A DNA stretch of 64,000 nucleotides from an uncultured Cellulomonas sp. (lineage in GTDB: Bacteria > Actinomycetota > Actinomycetes > Actinomycetales > Cellulomonadaceae): NCBI RefSeq assembly GCF_947494015.1, contig NZ_CANLTL010000009.1, positions 62,001 through 126,000 of the forward strand. The letters run 5' to 3'. Below the pieces are notes generated by a model. The model ran no database searches. It was given only the letters and a program-made list of their open reading frames with translations, and had not been told where the DNA came from. The position numbers and the translations under genes are program-made. This document shows positions 26,599 to 40,574 of this stretch, piece by piece (the stretch's first letter is position 1; every line of letters begins with the position of its first letter).

Positions 26599-27137
26599 TG
26601 ACCGGCACCGACGCCGGCCCGCACGGGGACGCCGCCGCCCCACCGGCGCCGGGCGCCGTCCTGGCCGAGGCGCAGGCGCTCGTCGCCGAACTGGTCGGAC
26701 GCGGACTGACGGTGGCCGTCGCGGAGTCGCTCACCGGCGGCTCGGTCACCTCCGCGCTCGTCGACGTGCCGGGGGCCTCGCGCGCGCTGCGCGGCGGCAT
26801 CGTCTCGTACGCCACCGTGCTGAAGGCCGAGCTGCTCGACGTCGACCGCGACCTGCTCCGCCGAGCCGGCGCCGTCGATCCCGACGTCGCCCGGCAGATG
26901 GCCCGCGGGGTGCGGACCCGGCTGGGGGCCGACGTCGGCCTGGCCACCACCGGCGTCGCGGGGCCCGACCCTCAGGACGGCCACGCGCCGGGCGAGGTGC
27001 ACGTGGCGGTGGCGACCGCCGACGCCGTCGTGGTCCGTTCCCTGCGGCTCGCCGGGGACCGTGCCGCGGTGCGTGCCGGGGCCGTGCGTGCGGTGCTGAC
27101 CTGCGCGGCCGACGTGCTGGCCGGTGGGCGCCGGTGA
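26598..27137 (+). CDS. pncC: CinA-family nicotinamide-nucleotide amidohydrolase
   Basis: A 179-residue protein equal to the C-terminal domain of CinA only. Signatures are VAVAESLTGGSVTSALVDVPGASR, GGIVSYA and ATTGVAGPDPQDGHAPGEVHVAV. This domain deamidates nicotinamide mononucleotide to nicotinate mononucleotide for NAD recycling. The first 20 residues are a Pro/Ala-rich extension. The gene sits between pgsA and clgR, as in other actinobacteria. The tandem repeat immediately upstream replaces any obvious Shine-Dalgarno site except GAGGGG nine bases before the ATG. Confidence 0.92.
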   Translation: MTGTDAGPHGDAAAPPAPGAVLAEAQALVAELVGRGLTVAVAESLTGGSVTSALVDVPGASRALRGGIVSYATVLKAELLDVDRDLLRRAGAVDPDVARQMARGVRTRLGADVGLATTGVAGPDPQDGHAPGEVHVAVATADAVVVRSLRLAGDRAAVRAGAVRAVLTCAADVLAGGRR

Positions 27138-27139
27138 GG

Positions 27140-27166
27140 GGAACACTCGGGTGGAGCAGCGCGTTG
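27140..27166 (+). promoter_or_regulatory. Candidate ECF (SigH/SigR-like) promoter of clgR
   Basis: GGAAC (27140-27144) and GTT (27163-27165) are separated by 18 bases, the layout of SigR/SigH-type stress promoters. In Corynebacterium and Streptomyces clgR is known to be under such stress control. A leader of about 180 bases would follow. Confidence 0.45.
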
Positions 27167-27351
27167 GATGAAATGTGCAGAACACAGGACCGGTGACAGC
27201 CCGCCCACAGGGCAGGCTCGATGCACCGGGGTACGGTAGGAACGTCCCCGCACGGGGACGGGTCAACGCGGCGGTCGTCGGACGAGCGCCGGAGGCCCGA
27301 CCGGGAGTGCCGCGGTCGTCGGTCGCACGGGACACGGGAGGGGGACGCCAG

Positions 27352-27699
27352 ATGGTGGTACTGCGCCGCGAGATCGGTGACGTGCTGCGGGATGCCCGCC
27401 AGCGACAGGGCCGGACCCTGCGTGAGGTGTCCTCTGCTGCACGGGTGTCGCTCGGCTACCTCAGCGAGGTCGAGCGAGGTCAGAAGGAGGCGTCCTCGGA
27501 GCTGCTCGGCAGCATCTGCGACGCACTCGACATCCCGCTGTCCCTCGTCCTGCGCGAGGTCAGCGACCGGGTCGCCGTCGCCGAGGGCCTGCTCATCCCG
27601 GACACGGTCCCGGTCGAGCTCGCCACGTCGATGCGGTCGGTGCCCGAGCCCGGCCTCGGTTGGGCCCGCGCCCGTGGGGAGCTCGCCCCGACCGGGTGA
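27352..27699 (+). CDS. clgR: XRE-family transcriptional activator ClgR
   Basis: ClgR activates clp protease and other stress genes in actinobacteria. The 115-residue protein begins [23 protein letters not shown] and contains the helix-turn-helix [30 protein letters not shown], matching ClgR (Rv2745c) closely by eye. The ATG at 27352 has a GGGAGGGGG site nine bases upstream; an upstream in-frame extension to 27175 is dismissed because it is Arg/Gly-rich and unlike the family. In mycobacteria pspA follows in the same operon, but here a terminator and nei2 follow. Confidence 0.93.
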   Translation: MVVLRREIGDVLRDARQRQGRTLREVSSAARVSLGYLSEVERGQKEASSELLGSICDALDIPLSLVLREVSDRVAVAEGLLIPDTVPVELATSMRSVPEPGLGWARARGELAPTG

Positions 27700-27805
27700 G
27701 CCCCGCCGGCGTGGGGCGGAGCCTGACGCGGTGGCGCGCAGGCATCATCCGGACACGACCGGCGCGACGGACGGGGCAGGTCTCCACAGCCCGACCCAGC
27801 ATGTC

Positions 27806-27829
27806 TGCCCGCCCCCCGGGGGGCGGGCA
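27806..27829. terminator. Perfect 24-bp GC palindrome between convergent clgR and nei2
   Basis: The 12-base half TGCCCGCCCCCC (27806-27817) is followed directly by its exact reverse complement. It lies between two converging genes and reads equally from both sides, so it is a likely bidirectional terminator. Confidence 0.75.
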
Positions 27830-27852
27830 TTCCTGCGTCCGGAGCCGGTCGC

Positions 27853-28653
27853 TCAGCGCGGGGCCTGGCACCGCGGGCAGTAGAAGATCGGCCGCTCGGT
27901 GGGCGGCTTGCGCGCGACGCCACGCTCGATCGGGGTGCCGCACCGCCGGCACGGCCGGCCCATCCTGCTGTGCACGTACGCCCCCTGGCCGCGACCACCC
28001 TCGCCGGTCACCGTGGGCCCGGACGTCGACTCGACCGAGCGGACCATGAGGCCGCGGGTGGTCAGCAGCAGGTCGGCGAGGTCCGGGACCTCGTCCGCGG
28101 GGGTCCACGGCCACAGCCGGCGCAGGAACAGCGGCTCCGCCGTCCAGATCGTGCCGATCCCGGCCAGCACGGTCTGGTCGAGCAGCACCTCGGCGATGGG
28201 CGTGGAACCGCGGACCGCGACGCGCCGCAGCGCCTCGGCGAGCCCGTCGGTCCCGAAGGCGTCGTCGAGGATGTCCGGGCCGAGGTGACCGATCAGCGTC
28301 CCCTCGTCCCGGGTGGGCACGACGTCGAGCATGCCCAGCCGGTCCCCGAGCGCCGTCCAGAGCGCGTTGCCCAGCACCGCCCGTAGGTACGGACCCCGAC
28401 CCCGAGCGCCGGACGAGCCGGTCCGGGCGATCTTCCACGACCCCTCCATCCGCAGGTGCGTGTGCAGGGTGCGGCCGTCGTCCACCCGGGTGAGCAGGTG
28501 CTTGCCCACGGCCCGCGTGCCCAGCACGGTGCGCCCGGACAGGTCGGTCCCCACCGCGGACGGCCAGCGCAGCTCGGCGCGCTCGAGCACCCGGCCGGTC
28601 AGCGCCTGGTCGAGCGTGCGCGCGGTGCGCTTGACGGTGTCTCCCTCGGGCAC
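27853..28653 (-). CDS. nei2: Fpg/Nei family DNA glycosylase (Nei2-like endonuclease VIII)
   Basis: This enzyme removes oxidised bases and nicks the abasic site. It starts MPEGDTV, with catalytic Pro2 and Glu3. H2TH-region sequence LLDQTVLAGIGTIWTAEPLFL and a C-terminal zinc finger (CRRCGTPIERG...CPRC) are intact. At 266 residues it is normal for the Nei2 group. It begins three bases after the lhr stop, and the same lhr-nei pairing occurs in M. tuberculosis (Rv3296-Rv3297), so both are probably expressed from one mRNA. Confidence 0.94.
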   Translation of the reverse strand: MPEGDTVKRTARTLDQALTGRVLERAELRWPSAVGTDLSGRTVLGTRAVGKHLLTRVDDGRTLHTHLRMEGSWKIARTGSSGARGRGPYLRAVLGNALWTALGDRLGMLDVVPTRDEGTLIGHLGPDILDDAFGTDGLAEALRRVAVRGSTPIAEVLLDQTVLAGIGTIWTAEPLFLRRLWPWTPADEVPDLADLLLTTRGLMVRSVESTSGPTVTGEGGRGQGAYVHSRMGRPCRRCGTPIERGVARKPPTERPIFYCPRCQAPR

Positions 28654-28656
28654 GGC

Positions 28657-33924
<5,268 letters not shown>

Positions 33925-33977
33925 TGTGCGGGTCGCCACCGACATGCGCCCCGGGTCGCCCGTGTCAGGCTGGGTGC

Positions 33978-34211
33978 ATGCGCAACCGCGAGTTCTGGCA
34001 GCTGGTCGACGAGGTGTTCGGGGAGCGCTACGGCCGGACGCTGGCGGCCGACCAGGTGCTCGGGGAGCTCGACGACCGGACCGCCGCGCAGGCCATCGAG
34101 GACGGCGTCGAGCCGCGCACCGTGTGGCACGTGCTGTGCGACGCGATGGACGTCCCGGACCAGCAGCGGTGGGGCCTGGACGTGCGACGCCCGGCCCCGC
34201 CGCGCGGCTGA
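33978..34211 (+). CDS. DUF3046 family protein
   Basis: This 77-residue protein (MRNREFWQLVDEVFGERYGRTLAADQ..., then TVWHVLCDAMDVPDQQRWG) matches the small DUF3046 family that precedes recA in actinobacteria (Rv2738c). Its function is unknown. The ATG at 33978 lies six bases after CAGGCT (33966-33971), so it may be leaderless. An in-frame upstream extension to 33918 does not resemble the family. Confidence 0.9.
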   Translation: MRNREFWQLVDEVFGERYGRTLAADQVLGELDDRTAAQAIEDGVEPRTVWHVLCDAMDVPDQQRWGLDVRRPAPPRG

Positions 34212-34481
34212 GCGAGCACCGGGAGGGCGTCCTGCGCCGTGCCGGCGTCTCCGGGCGCGGTGGCGGACCGAGCCCCGGACCACGCCGCGGCGTGTCGCGG
34301 GCGCCGGCCCCGGATCGAACAGGTGTTCGGCTAGGCTCTCCACAGGTGATGACGGCGGCGGCCCGTCCACACGTCGGGGAGGGGCCGCGTCGGATGTCGG
34401 TGGTCGGGCATAGCGTCGCCGGGAAGCAACAGACCAGTCCCACAGGCGCAGCGACCGCTGCCTTCAGACACGAGGTGTGAC
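34212..34481 (+). promoter_or_regulatory. recA promoter and leader with SOS box
   Basis: The LexA box TCGAACAGGTGTTCGG lies at 34315-34330 (consensus GAAC-N4-GTTC intact), directly before a TAGGCT -10 (34332-34337). Transcription would begin near 34344, leaving a leader of about 140 bases to the recA ATG. No small gene is seen in this 270-base gap. Confidence 0.85.
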
Positions 34482-35522
34482 ATGCCCGCTCCCCAGGACC
34501 GCGAGAAGGCTCTCGAGGCCGCCCTCGGCCAGATCGACCGTCAGTTCGGCAAGGGCTCGATCATGCGCCTCGGTGACGAGGGCCGCGCCCCCGTCGAGGT
34601 GATCCCCACGGGGTCGATCGCGCTCGACATCGCGCTCGGCATCGGCGGGCTGCCGCGTGGGCGCGTGGTGGAGATCTACGGCCCGGAGTCCTCCGGCAAG
34701 ACGACCGTCGCCCTGCACGCCGTGGCCAACGCCCAGCGCGCCGGCGGCATCGCGGCGTTCATCGACGCCGAGCACGCCCTCGACCCCGAGTACGCCAAGA
34801 AGCTCGGCGTCGACACCGACGCGCTCCTCGTCTCCCAGCCGGACACCGGCGAGCAGGCGCTGGAGATCATGGACATGCTGATCCGCTCCGGCGCGATCGA
34901 CATCGTGGTCATCGACTCCGTCGCCGCGCTGGTGCCGAAGGCGGAGATCGAGGGCGAGATGGGTGACAGCCACGTCGGCCTGCAGGCGCGGCTGATGTCC
35001 CAGGCGCTGCGCAAGATCACCGGTGCCCTGAACGCCTCCGGCACGACGGCGATCTTCATCAACCAGCTGCGCGAGAAGATCGGGGTGTTCTTCGGCTCCC
35101 CGGAGACCACCACGGGTGGCAAGGCGCTGAAGTTCTACGCCTCGGTCCGCATGGACATCCGCCGCATCGAGACCCTCAAGGAGGGCACCGACGCGGTCGG
35201 CAACCGGACCCGCGTCAAGATCGTCAAGAACAAGATGTCCCCGCCGTTCAAGCAGGCCGAGTTCGACATCCTGTACGGCGTGGGGATCTCCCGTGAGGGC
35301 GGACTGATCGACATGGGGGTCGAGCACGGCTTCGTGCGCAAGTCGGGCTCGTGGTTCACCTACGAGGGCGACCAGCTCGGGCAGGGCAAGGAGAACGCGC
35401 GCGGGTTCCTGCGGGACAACCCCGACCTGGCCGACGAGCTCGAGAAGAAGATCAAGGAGAAGCTCGGGGTGGGCGCCAAGATGGACGCCCCGGCCGACCC
35501 CGGCCCCGCGGTGGACTTCTGA
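34482..35522 (+). CDS. recA: Recombinase RecA
   Basis: RecA forms filaments on single-stranded DNA, catalyses strand exchange and triggers LexA self-cleavage. The 346-residue protein has Walker A GPESSGKT at residues 67-74, the L1/L2 loop sequences ([39 protein letters not shown]) and a normal C-terminal domain. There is no intein. An SOS box lies upstream and recX follows after five bases. Confidence 0.99.
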   Translation: MPAPQDREKALEAALGQIDRQFGKGSIMRLGDEGRAPVEVIPTGSIALDIALGIGGLPRGRVVEIYGPESSGKTTVALHAVANAQRAGGIAAFIDAEHALDPEYAKKLGVDTDALLVSQPDTGEQALEIMDMLIRSGAIDIVVIDSVAALVPKAEIEGEMGDSHVGLQARLMSQALRKITGALNASGTTAIFINQLREKIGVFFGSPETTTGGKALKFYASVRMDIRRIETLKEGTDAVGNRTRVKIVKNKMSPPFKQAEFDILYGVGISREGGLIDMGVEHGFVRKSGSWFTYEGDQLGQGKENARGFLRDNPDLADELEKKIKEKLGVGAKMDAPADPGPAVDF

Positions 35523-35527
35523 GTCCG

Positions 35528-36256
35528 ATGGCCGCCGCTGCGGACGACCAGCACGACCAGCGGCCCGGCGCCGACCGTGGACCGGGGGACGACCCGGTGA
35601 GTCGGGGTGCTCGGCGCCCCGGCCCGCGGTCCGGGCGCCGGGCGCGCACCTCGGAGCCGCCGCTCGACGGGCCGGCCGCGGCCGACCGCGAGCCGGACCC
35701 CGAGTCGGTCGCCCGGTCGATCGCGCTGCGCCTGCTCACCGGGGCGCCGCGCAGCCGTGCGCAGCTGGCCGCCGCGATGGCCCGCAAGGACGTCCCGGAG
35801 CCGGTGGCGGAGCGCGTGCTGGACAGGTTCACCGAGGTGGGCCTGATCGACGACGCCGAGTACGCGCGCATCCTGGTCCGATCCCGGCACGCCGACCGCG
35901 GCCTCGCCCGTCGCGCGCTCGGTGTCGAGCTCCGGCGCAAGGGCATCGACGACGAGCTGGCCGCGGAGGCGCTCGGCACGGTGGACGCCGAGCAGGAGGA
36001 GACGACCGCGCGTGAGCTCGCTCGCCGGCGTCTCGCGGCGACGTCCGGGCTCGCTCGCGAGGTCCGGGTGCGTCGGGTGACGGCGATGCTGGGCCGCAAG
36101 GGGTACTCCGGCGGCCTCGCGCACCGGCTCGTGCGTGAGCTGCTCGCGGAGGAGGAGGCCGACCGCACCTCGGGTGCCGACGCCGCCTCGGCCGACGACG
36201 GCTGGGGCGACGGCGGCTGGACCGACGACGGTCCGGTGTACGCGCAGGACCACTGA
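35528..36256 (+). CDS. recX: Regulatory protein RecX
   Basis: RecX binds and inhibits RecA filaments. The 242-residue protein has a ~60-residue disordered, charged N-terminus, three-helix RecX repeats (ARSIALRLLTGAPRSRAQLAAAMARK, then FTEVGLIDDAEYARILVRSRHADRGL, then LGRKGYSGGLAHRLVREL) and an acidic tail. The ATG at 35528 is five bases after the recA stop. The frame is open upstream, but those residues overlap recA. Confidence 0.93.
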   Translation: MAAAADDQHDQRPGADRGPGDDPVSRGARRPGPRSGRRARTSEPPLDGPAAADREPDPESVARSIALRLLTGAPRSRAQLAAAMARKDVPEPVAERVLDRFTEVGLIDDAEYARILVRSRHADRGLARRALGVELRRKGIDDELAAEALGTVDAEQEETTARELARRRLAATSGLAREVRVRRVTAMLGRKGYSGGLAHRLVRELLAEEEADRTSGADAASADDGWGDGGWTDDGPVYAQDH

Positions 36257-36295
36257 CGCCGTACCGTCACACCCGGGATCGTCGGGGGGACGCAC

Positions 36296-37870
36296 ATGAC
36301 CACGGGTGAGGCGCTGGCCGTCGTCGGGCCGATCGTGATCGCGGTGGTGGTCGCGGTGGCCATCGTGCTCGCGGCACGGCGAGCCGCGGCCACGCTGCGC
36401 GGGCGTGCGGCGGCCGACGCGGCCCGGGCCGCCGAGGAGCTGCGGCGGGCCGAGGCCGAGCTCGACCGCCGGGCCGATGCGGTGGCGACCCGCGAGCAGG
36501 CGCTGACGCAGGACCGGGCTGCCGCGGCGGACCTCGCGCAGTCGCTGCGCGACCGGGCGCTGGCCCTCACCGAGTCCGAGCAGCAGACCACGCGCGCGCT
36601 GGCCGCCGAGCGCGCCGCCGTGGCCGCCGAGCGTGACGTCGTGGCGGCGGACCGCGCGGCCGCGGCGGGCGAGCACGAGGCGGCCCGGAGCGAGCGTGCG
36701 GCGGCTCTCGCCGACCGCGCGGCACTGGCCACCGAGCTCGAGGCCGTCGCCGGGCTGACCCGCGCCCAGGCACGCGCGGAGATCGAACGGCAGGTCGTGG
36801 AGCAGGCCACGCACGAGGCCGAGGCGGCCGGGCGCCGGGCGGCGGCCCGGATCCAGGCCGAGGCCGACGAGCGCGCCCGGCGCATCGTCGCCACGGCGGT
36901 CCAGCGGCTCTCCGGCCCGACGAGCTCTCAGGGCGTGGTGGTGCACCTCCGTCTGCCCACGGAGGAGATGAAGGGCCGGATCATCGGCAAGGAGGGCCGC
37001 AACATCCGGGCGTTCGAGGCGCTCACCGGCGTGAACGTGATCATCGACGACGTGCCGGACGCGGTCACGCTGTCGTGCTTCGACGCCGAGCGGCGCGAGG
37101 TGGCCCAGGTCGCCCTGGAGGCCCTCATGGCGGACGGGCGGATCAACCCCCAGCGGATCGAGACCGCGTACGCCGAGGCCCTCGCGGGCGCCGACGAGCG
37201 CACGCTGGCGGCCGGTCACCTCGCTGCCGAGCAGGCCGGCGTCGGACCGCTGCACCGCGAGCTGGTCCGCACCATGGGCCGGCTGCGCCTGCGCACGTCC
37301 TACGGGCAGAACGTGCTCGCCCACCTCGTGGAGACCGCGCAGATCGCCGCGACCATGGCGGCCGAGCTCGGCGCGGACGTCGACGTCGCCCGCCGGGCGG
37401 CGTTCCTGCACGACGTCGGCAAGGCGCTGACCGGTGAGCTGGGCGGGACGCACGCGGCGGTCGGCGCCGACCTCGCCCGCCGGTGCGGCGAGAGCGACGT
37501 CGTGGTGAACGCGATCGCCGCGCACCACGACGAGGTCCGGCCGGAGTCGGTCGAGGCGGTGCTGGTCCAGGCCGCCGACGCGTGCTCGGCCGCACGGCCC
37601 GGCGCCCGCCGGGACGAGCTGGACCAGTACGTCGAGCGGATGGACACCATCGAGAAGCTCGTCGCGGACCACGAGGGCGTCCGCCGGGTCCTGGCGATGT
37701 CGGCCGGCCGCGAGGTCCGGGTCATCGTCCAGCCCGAGGTGGTCGACGACTACAGCCTGCCGGGCCTGGCCACCGCGATCGCCCGGCACATCGAGGCGGA
37801 CCTGACGTACCCCGGCGAGATCAAGGTGACCGTCATCCGGGAGATCCGCGCCAGCGCGACCGCCGGCTGA
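36296..37870 (+). CDS. rny: Ribonuclease Y
   Basis: RNase Y is a membrane-anchored endoribonuclease. The 524-residue protein shows an N-terminal membrane helix (~11-28), a long Ala/Arg/Glu coiled coil (~35-190), a KH domain (MKGRIIGKEGRNIRAFEALTGVNVIIDD) and an HD domain with FLHDVGKAL and AIAAHHDEV, ending in the family stretch HIEADLTYPGEIKVTVIRE. The ATG follows recX by 39 bases with GGGGGGA upstream. The recA-recX-rny order recalls Firmicutes, where rny follows recA. Together with RNase J (12786) the cell has both Firmicutes-type decay enzymes. Confidence 0.93.
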   Translation: MTTGEALAVVGPIVIAVVVAVAIVLAARRAAATLRGRAAADAARAAEELRRAEAELDRRADAVATREQALTQDRAAAADLAQSLRDRALALTESEQQTTRALAAERAAVAAERDVVAADRAAAAGEHEAARSERAAALADRAALATELEAVAGLTRAQARAEIERQVVEQATHEAEAAGRRAAARIQAEADERARRIVATAVQRLSGPTSSQGVVVHLRLPTEEMKGRIIGKEGRNIRAFEALTGVNVIIDDVPDAVTLSCFDAERREVAQVALEALMADGRINPQRIETAYAEALAGADERTLAAGHLAAEQAGVGPLHRELVRTMGRLRLRTSYGQNVLAHLVETAQIAATMAAELGADVDVARRAAFLHDVGKALTGELGGTHAAVGADLARRCGESDVVVNAIAAHHDEVRPESVEAVLVQAADACSAARPGARRDELDQYVERMDTIEKLVADHEGVRRVLAMSAGREVRVIVQPEVVDDYSLPGLATAIARHIEADLTYPGEIKVTVIREIRASATAG

Positions 37871-37889
37871 CCGGCCCGGGAGGGGCCGG
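37871..37889. terminator. Short stem-loop between convergent rny and gluD
   Basis: Seven-base arms CCGGCCC (37871-37877) and GGGCCGG (37883-37889) with a five-base loop fill the 28-base gap between two converging genes, directly after the rny stop. Confidence 0.55.
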
Positions 37890-37898
37890 ACGCCGGGG

Positions 37899-38798
37899 TC
37901 AGCGGTCCGTGCCGGTCCCGAACGTGCCTCCCACGCGCGCCGAGCCGACCGCGTCCGTCGTCCCCGCCGTGGGCCCCGGGGTCGGTGCGGAGGTCCGGCC
38001 CGTCCGCCGCTCCAGCCAGACCGCCAGCCGGGTCAACGACAGGTTGACCGCGAGGTAGATGCCGGCGCCCACCACGAACAGGGCGATGTAGGTCTCGTTG
38101 CCGAAGTACTGGGCGTTGTTCTGGATCGACTTGAGCAGCTCGGGGTAGCCCACGATGAACCCGAGCGAGGAGTCCTTGAGCAGCACCACGAGCTGGGCGA
38201 TCAGGCTCGGCAGCATCGTGCGCACCGCCTGCGGGAGCAGGATCGTCAGCAGCGTCTGGGACCGGGTGAGCCCGACGGCGTAGGCGGCCTCGGCCTGCCC
38301 GCGGGGCAGCGACGCCAGCCCGGCCCGCAGGATCTCGGCGATGATCGCCATGTTGTAGACGACCAGGCCGAACACGACCGCGGTGAAGGCGTCCCAGCCG
38401 AACCCGAGCAGACCGAACAGCATCATCAGCAGCACGGGCAGCCCGCGGAAGAGCTCGATGAGCATGATCGCCGGCAGCCGGACCCACCGTCCGCGGGCGG
38501 TGCGCCACAGCGCCAGCAGCAGGCCGAGCGCGAGCGCCAGCGGGGCCGCGACGACCGCGGCCCGCAGCGTCGCCCCGAGCCCCCGGACGATCATGGACTG
38601 CCACACGTCGGCCGCGGTCTGCCCCTTGGGCGGGTCGTACAGGACGTTCCACCGGTCGGCGGCGAAGATGCCCCGGTCGGCGGCGTAGCGCGCCGCCAGC
38701 CCGACCAGCACGAGGACGACGACCGCGCCGATGACGGACCCGATCCGCTCGCGGCGACGGGCGACGGGGCCCGGGACGTCGTACAGGACGGAGCTCAT
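37899..38798 (-). CDS. gluD: Glutamate ABC transporter permease (GluD-like)
   Basis: A 299-residue polar-amino-acid permease (HisMQ type) with about five helices and the conserved loop PRGQAEAAYAVGLTRSQTLLTILLPQAVRTMLP. It ends in a Thr/Pro/Gly-rich tail. The ATG overlaps the gluC stop by 4 bases (ATGA). The order gluA-gluB-gluC-gluD next to miaB matches the glutamate uptake operon of Corynebacterium glutamicum. Confidence 0.93.
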   Translation of the reverse strand: MSSVLYDVPGPVARRRERIGSVIGAVVVLVLVGLAARYAADRGIFAADRWNVLYDPPKGQTAADVWQSMIVRGLGATLRAAVVAAPLALALGLLLALWRTARGRWVRLPAIMLIELFRGLPVLLMMLFGLLGFGWDAFTAVVFGLVVYNMAIIAEILRAGLASLPRGQAEAAYAVGLTRSQTLLTILLPQAVRTMLPSLIAQLVVLLKDSSLGFIVGYPELLKSIQNNAQYFGNETYIALFVVGAGIYLAVNLSLTRLAVWLERRTGRTSAPTPGPTAGTTDAVGSARVGGTFGTGTDR

Positions 38799-39445
38799 CG
38801 GGCGAACGCCACCTTTCGCTCGACGACCCCGGCGAGCAGACCGGCCGGGATCGTGATCAGCAGGTAGAACAGCGCGACGCCGGCCAGCGCCCACAGGGTG
38901 TCCGCCGGGTTGGACAGCGCCAGCCGGCGGCCGCTCGCGGTGAGCTCCACCACGGCGAACCCGGCGGCGACCGAGGTGTTCTTGGCCAGCGCGATCAGGA
39001 CGTTGATGAGCGGGGGGATCACGGACCGCACGGCCTGCGGCAGCACCACCAGGCCCAGCGTCTGGCCGAACGTCAGCCCGATCGCCCGGGCCGCCTCGGA
39101 CTGGCCCATCCCCACGCTGTTGATGCCCGAGCGGACCGCCTCGCACACGAACGCGGCGGTGTACGCGGACAGGCAGATGACCGCCGTCCAGTAGCCGAGC
39201 GGGGCCAGCAGCCCGAACTGCGGTGCCACGAACGCCATGAAGAAGAACACCAGCGTCAGCGGGGTGTTGCGCAGCACCTCGACGTACGTCGTCGCGAGGG
39301 CGCGCAGCGGGGTCAGCGGCGAGACCCGCAGCCCGGCGAGCAGGACGCCGACCGCCAGGGCGATCAGTCCGGAGACGACGGTCAGCGACAGCGTGGTCCG
39401 GAACCCGCCCAGGTACGCGGGCAGGTTGTCGGGGATGACGTCCAC
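38795..39445 (-). CDS. gluC: Glutamate ABC transporter permease (GluC-like)
   Basis: A 216-residue permease with the conserved loop GMGQSEAARAIGLTFGQTLGLVVLPQAVRSVIPPL. It is translationally coupled to gluD and separated from the binding-protein gene by 154 bases that contain a stem-loop. Confidence 0.93.
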   Translation of the reverse strand: MDVIPDNLPAYLGGFRTTLSLTVVSGLIALAVGVLLAGLRVSPLTPLRALATTYVEVLRNTPLTLVFFFMAFVAPQFGLLAPLGYWTAVICLSAYTAAFVCEAVRSGINSVGMGQSEAARAIGLTFGQTLGLVVLPQAVRSVIPPLINVLIALAKNTSVAAGFAVVELTASGRRLALSNPADTLWALAGVALFYLLITIPAGLLAGVVERKVAFAR

Positions 39446-39558
39446 GGGCTGTCCTCCGGGTCACGCGCAGGGGGGATGGGAAGGCGCGGGTCGGGTGCGC
39501 CAGGGTGGGGCGCCGTCGTCGGCGGTCGTCGCGGGCCGGCCGGGCCCCGGACCTGCGG

Positions 39559-39587
39559 TGCCCGGGGCGGCAGGCCAGCCCCGGGCA
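39559..39587 (-). promoter_or_regulatory. Intercistronic stem-loop between gluB and gluC
   Basis: Perfect 10-base arms TGCCCGGGGC (39559-39568) and GCCCCGGGCA (39578-39587) with a nine-base loop lie 12 bases past the gluB stop. As in the sugar operon, it would protect the binding-protein message or reduce permease expression. Confidence 0.7.
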
Positions 39588-39599
39588 TCACGGGTCGCG

Positions 39600-40484
39600 T
39601 CAGTACCGGTCGACGGCCGGCGGCTCGGGCGTCGGCAGCACCGTCCCGGCGGTCTCCTCCCACGCCTGCGTCCAGGAGCCGTCCTCGTAGCTGGCCTCGA
39701 GGACGTCGTTGATCCACATCCGGAACTCCTCGTCGTCCTTGGCGAGGCCGATGCCGTACGGCTCCTCGGTGAACGGGTCGCCGCGGACCTCGAGCTCGGG
39801 GTCGTCGGCGGCGAAGCCGGCGAGGATGACGTTGTCCGTGCTGACGGCGTCGACCTGGCCGTTCTTGAGCGGGTCGATGCAGTCGGAGTAGGCGCCGAAT
39901 GCGACGACCTCGACCTCGGGGTAGTTCTCCAGCAGGTTCTGCTCCGGGGTCGAGCCGGAGACGGTGCACACCCGCTTGCCCGCGAGGTCGTCGGGGCCTT
40001 GGATGTCCTCGTTGCTCGCCAGCGTGAGGATCGACTGGCCCGCCTCGTAGTACGGGCCCGCGAAGGAGATGATCTCCTTGCGTGCGTCGTTGATCGTGTA
40101 GGTGGCCACAACGATGTCGACCTGGCCGGACTCGATGAACGGCTCGCGGTTGGACGAGATCGTCTCGACCCAGTTGATGTCCTCCTCGGCGATCCCGAGC
40201 TCGGCGGCGATCATCGTGCCGATCTCGACGTCGAAGCCCTCGGGCTCGCCGTTGGGGCCCACCAGACCGAACAGCGGCTGGTCGAACTTCGTCCCGATCG
40301 TGATCTCCCCGGCCTCGGCGAGCTCGGCCATCGTCGACCCCTCGGGGAAGTCGCCGACCTCCGTGACCTCCTCGCCCCCGGCGTCGCCGGGGACCGGCTC
40401 GGCGACGTCGTCCCCGCCGCAGGCGGACAGGGTCAGGGCACCGGCGGACAGCAGGGCGATCAGCCCGGCGTGACGGATCTTCAT
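39600..40484 (-). CDS. gluB: Glutamate-binding lipoprotein (GluB-like)
   Basis: A 294-residue SBP family 3 protein with a signal peptide and lipobox (LTLSAC). The family motif EITIGTKFDQPLFG is followed by NGEPEGFDVEIGTMIAAELGI and by FAGPYYEAGQSILTL. It captures glutamate, and possibly other acidic or amide amino acids, outside the membrane. The ATG has AAGGAG eight bases upstream. Confidence 0.93.
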   Translation of the reverse strand: MKIRHAGLIALLSAGALTLSACGGDDVAEPVPGDAGGEEVTEVGDFPEGSTMAELAEAGEITIGTKFDQPLFGLVGPNGEPEGFDVEIGTMIAAELGIAEEDINWVETISSNREPFIESGQVDIVVATYTINDARKEIISFAGPYYEAGQSILTLASNEDIQGPDDLAGKRVCTVSGSTPEQNLLENYPEVEVVAFGAYSDCIDPLKNGQVDAVSTDNVILAGFAADDPELEVRGDPFTEEPYGIGLAKDDEEFRMWINDVLEASYEDGSWTQAWEETAGTVLPTPEPPAVDRY

Positions 40485-40574
40485 GGTGTGTCTCCTTCGT
40501 CGAGCGGGCGTCTCGAGGGTGCGTGACGACCGCTGTCGGCGGCGCGGCCGGGCGGCGGGCGCCCGACCGGATGG

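Noticed and set aside
34482-35522. Possible RecA intein, as found in M. tuberculosis
   Set aside because: The protein is a continuous 346 residues with no insertion.
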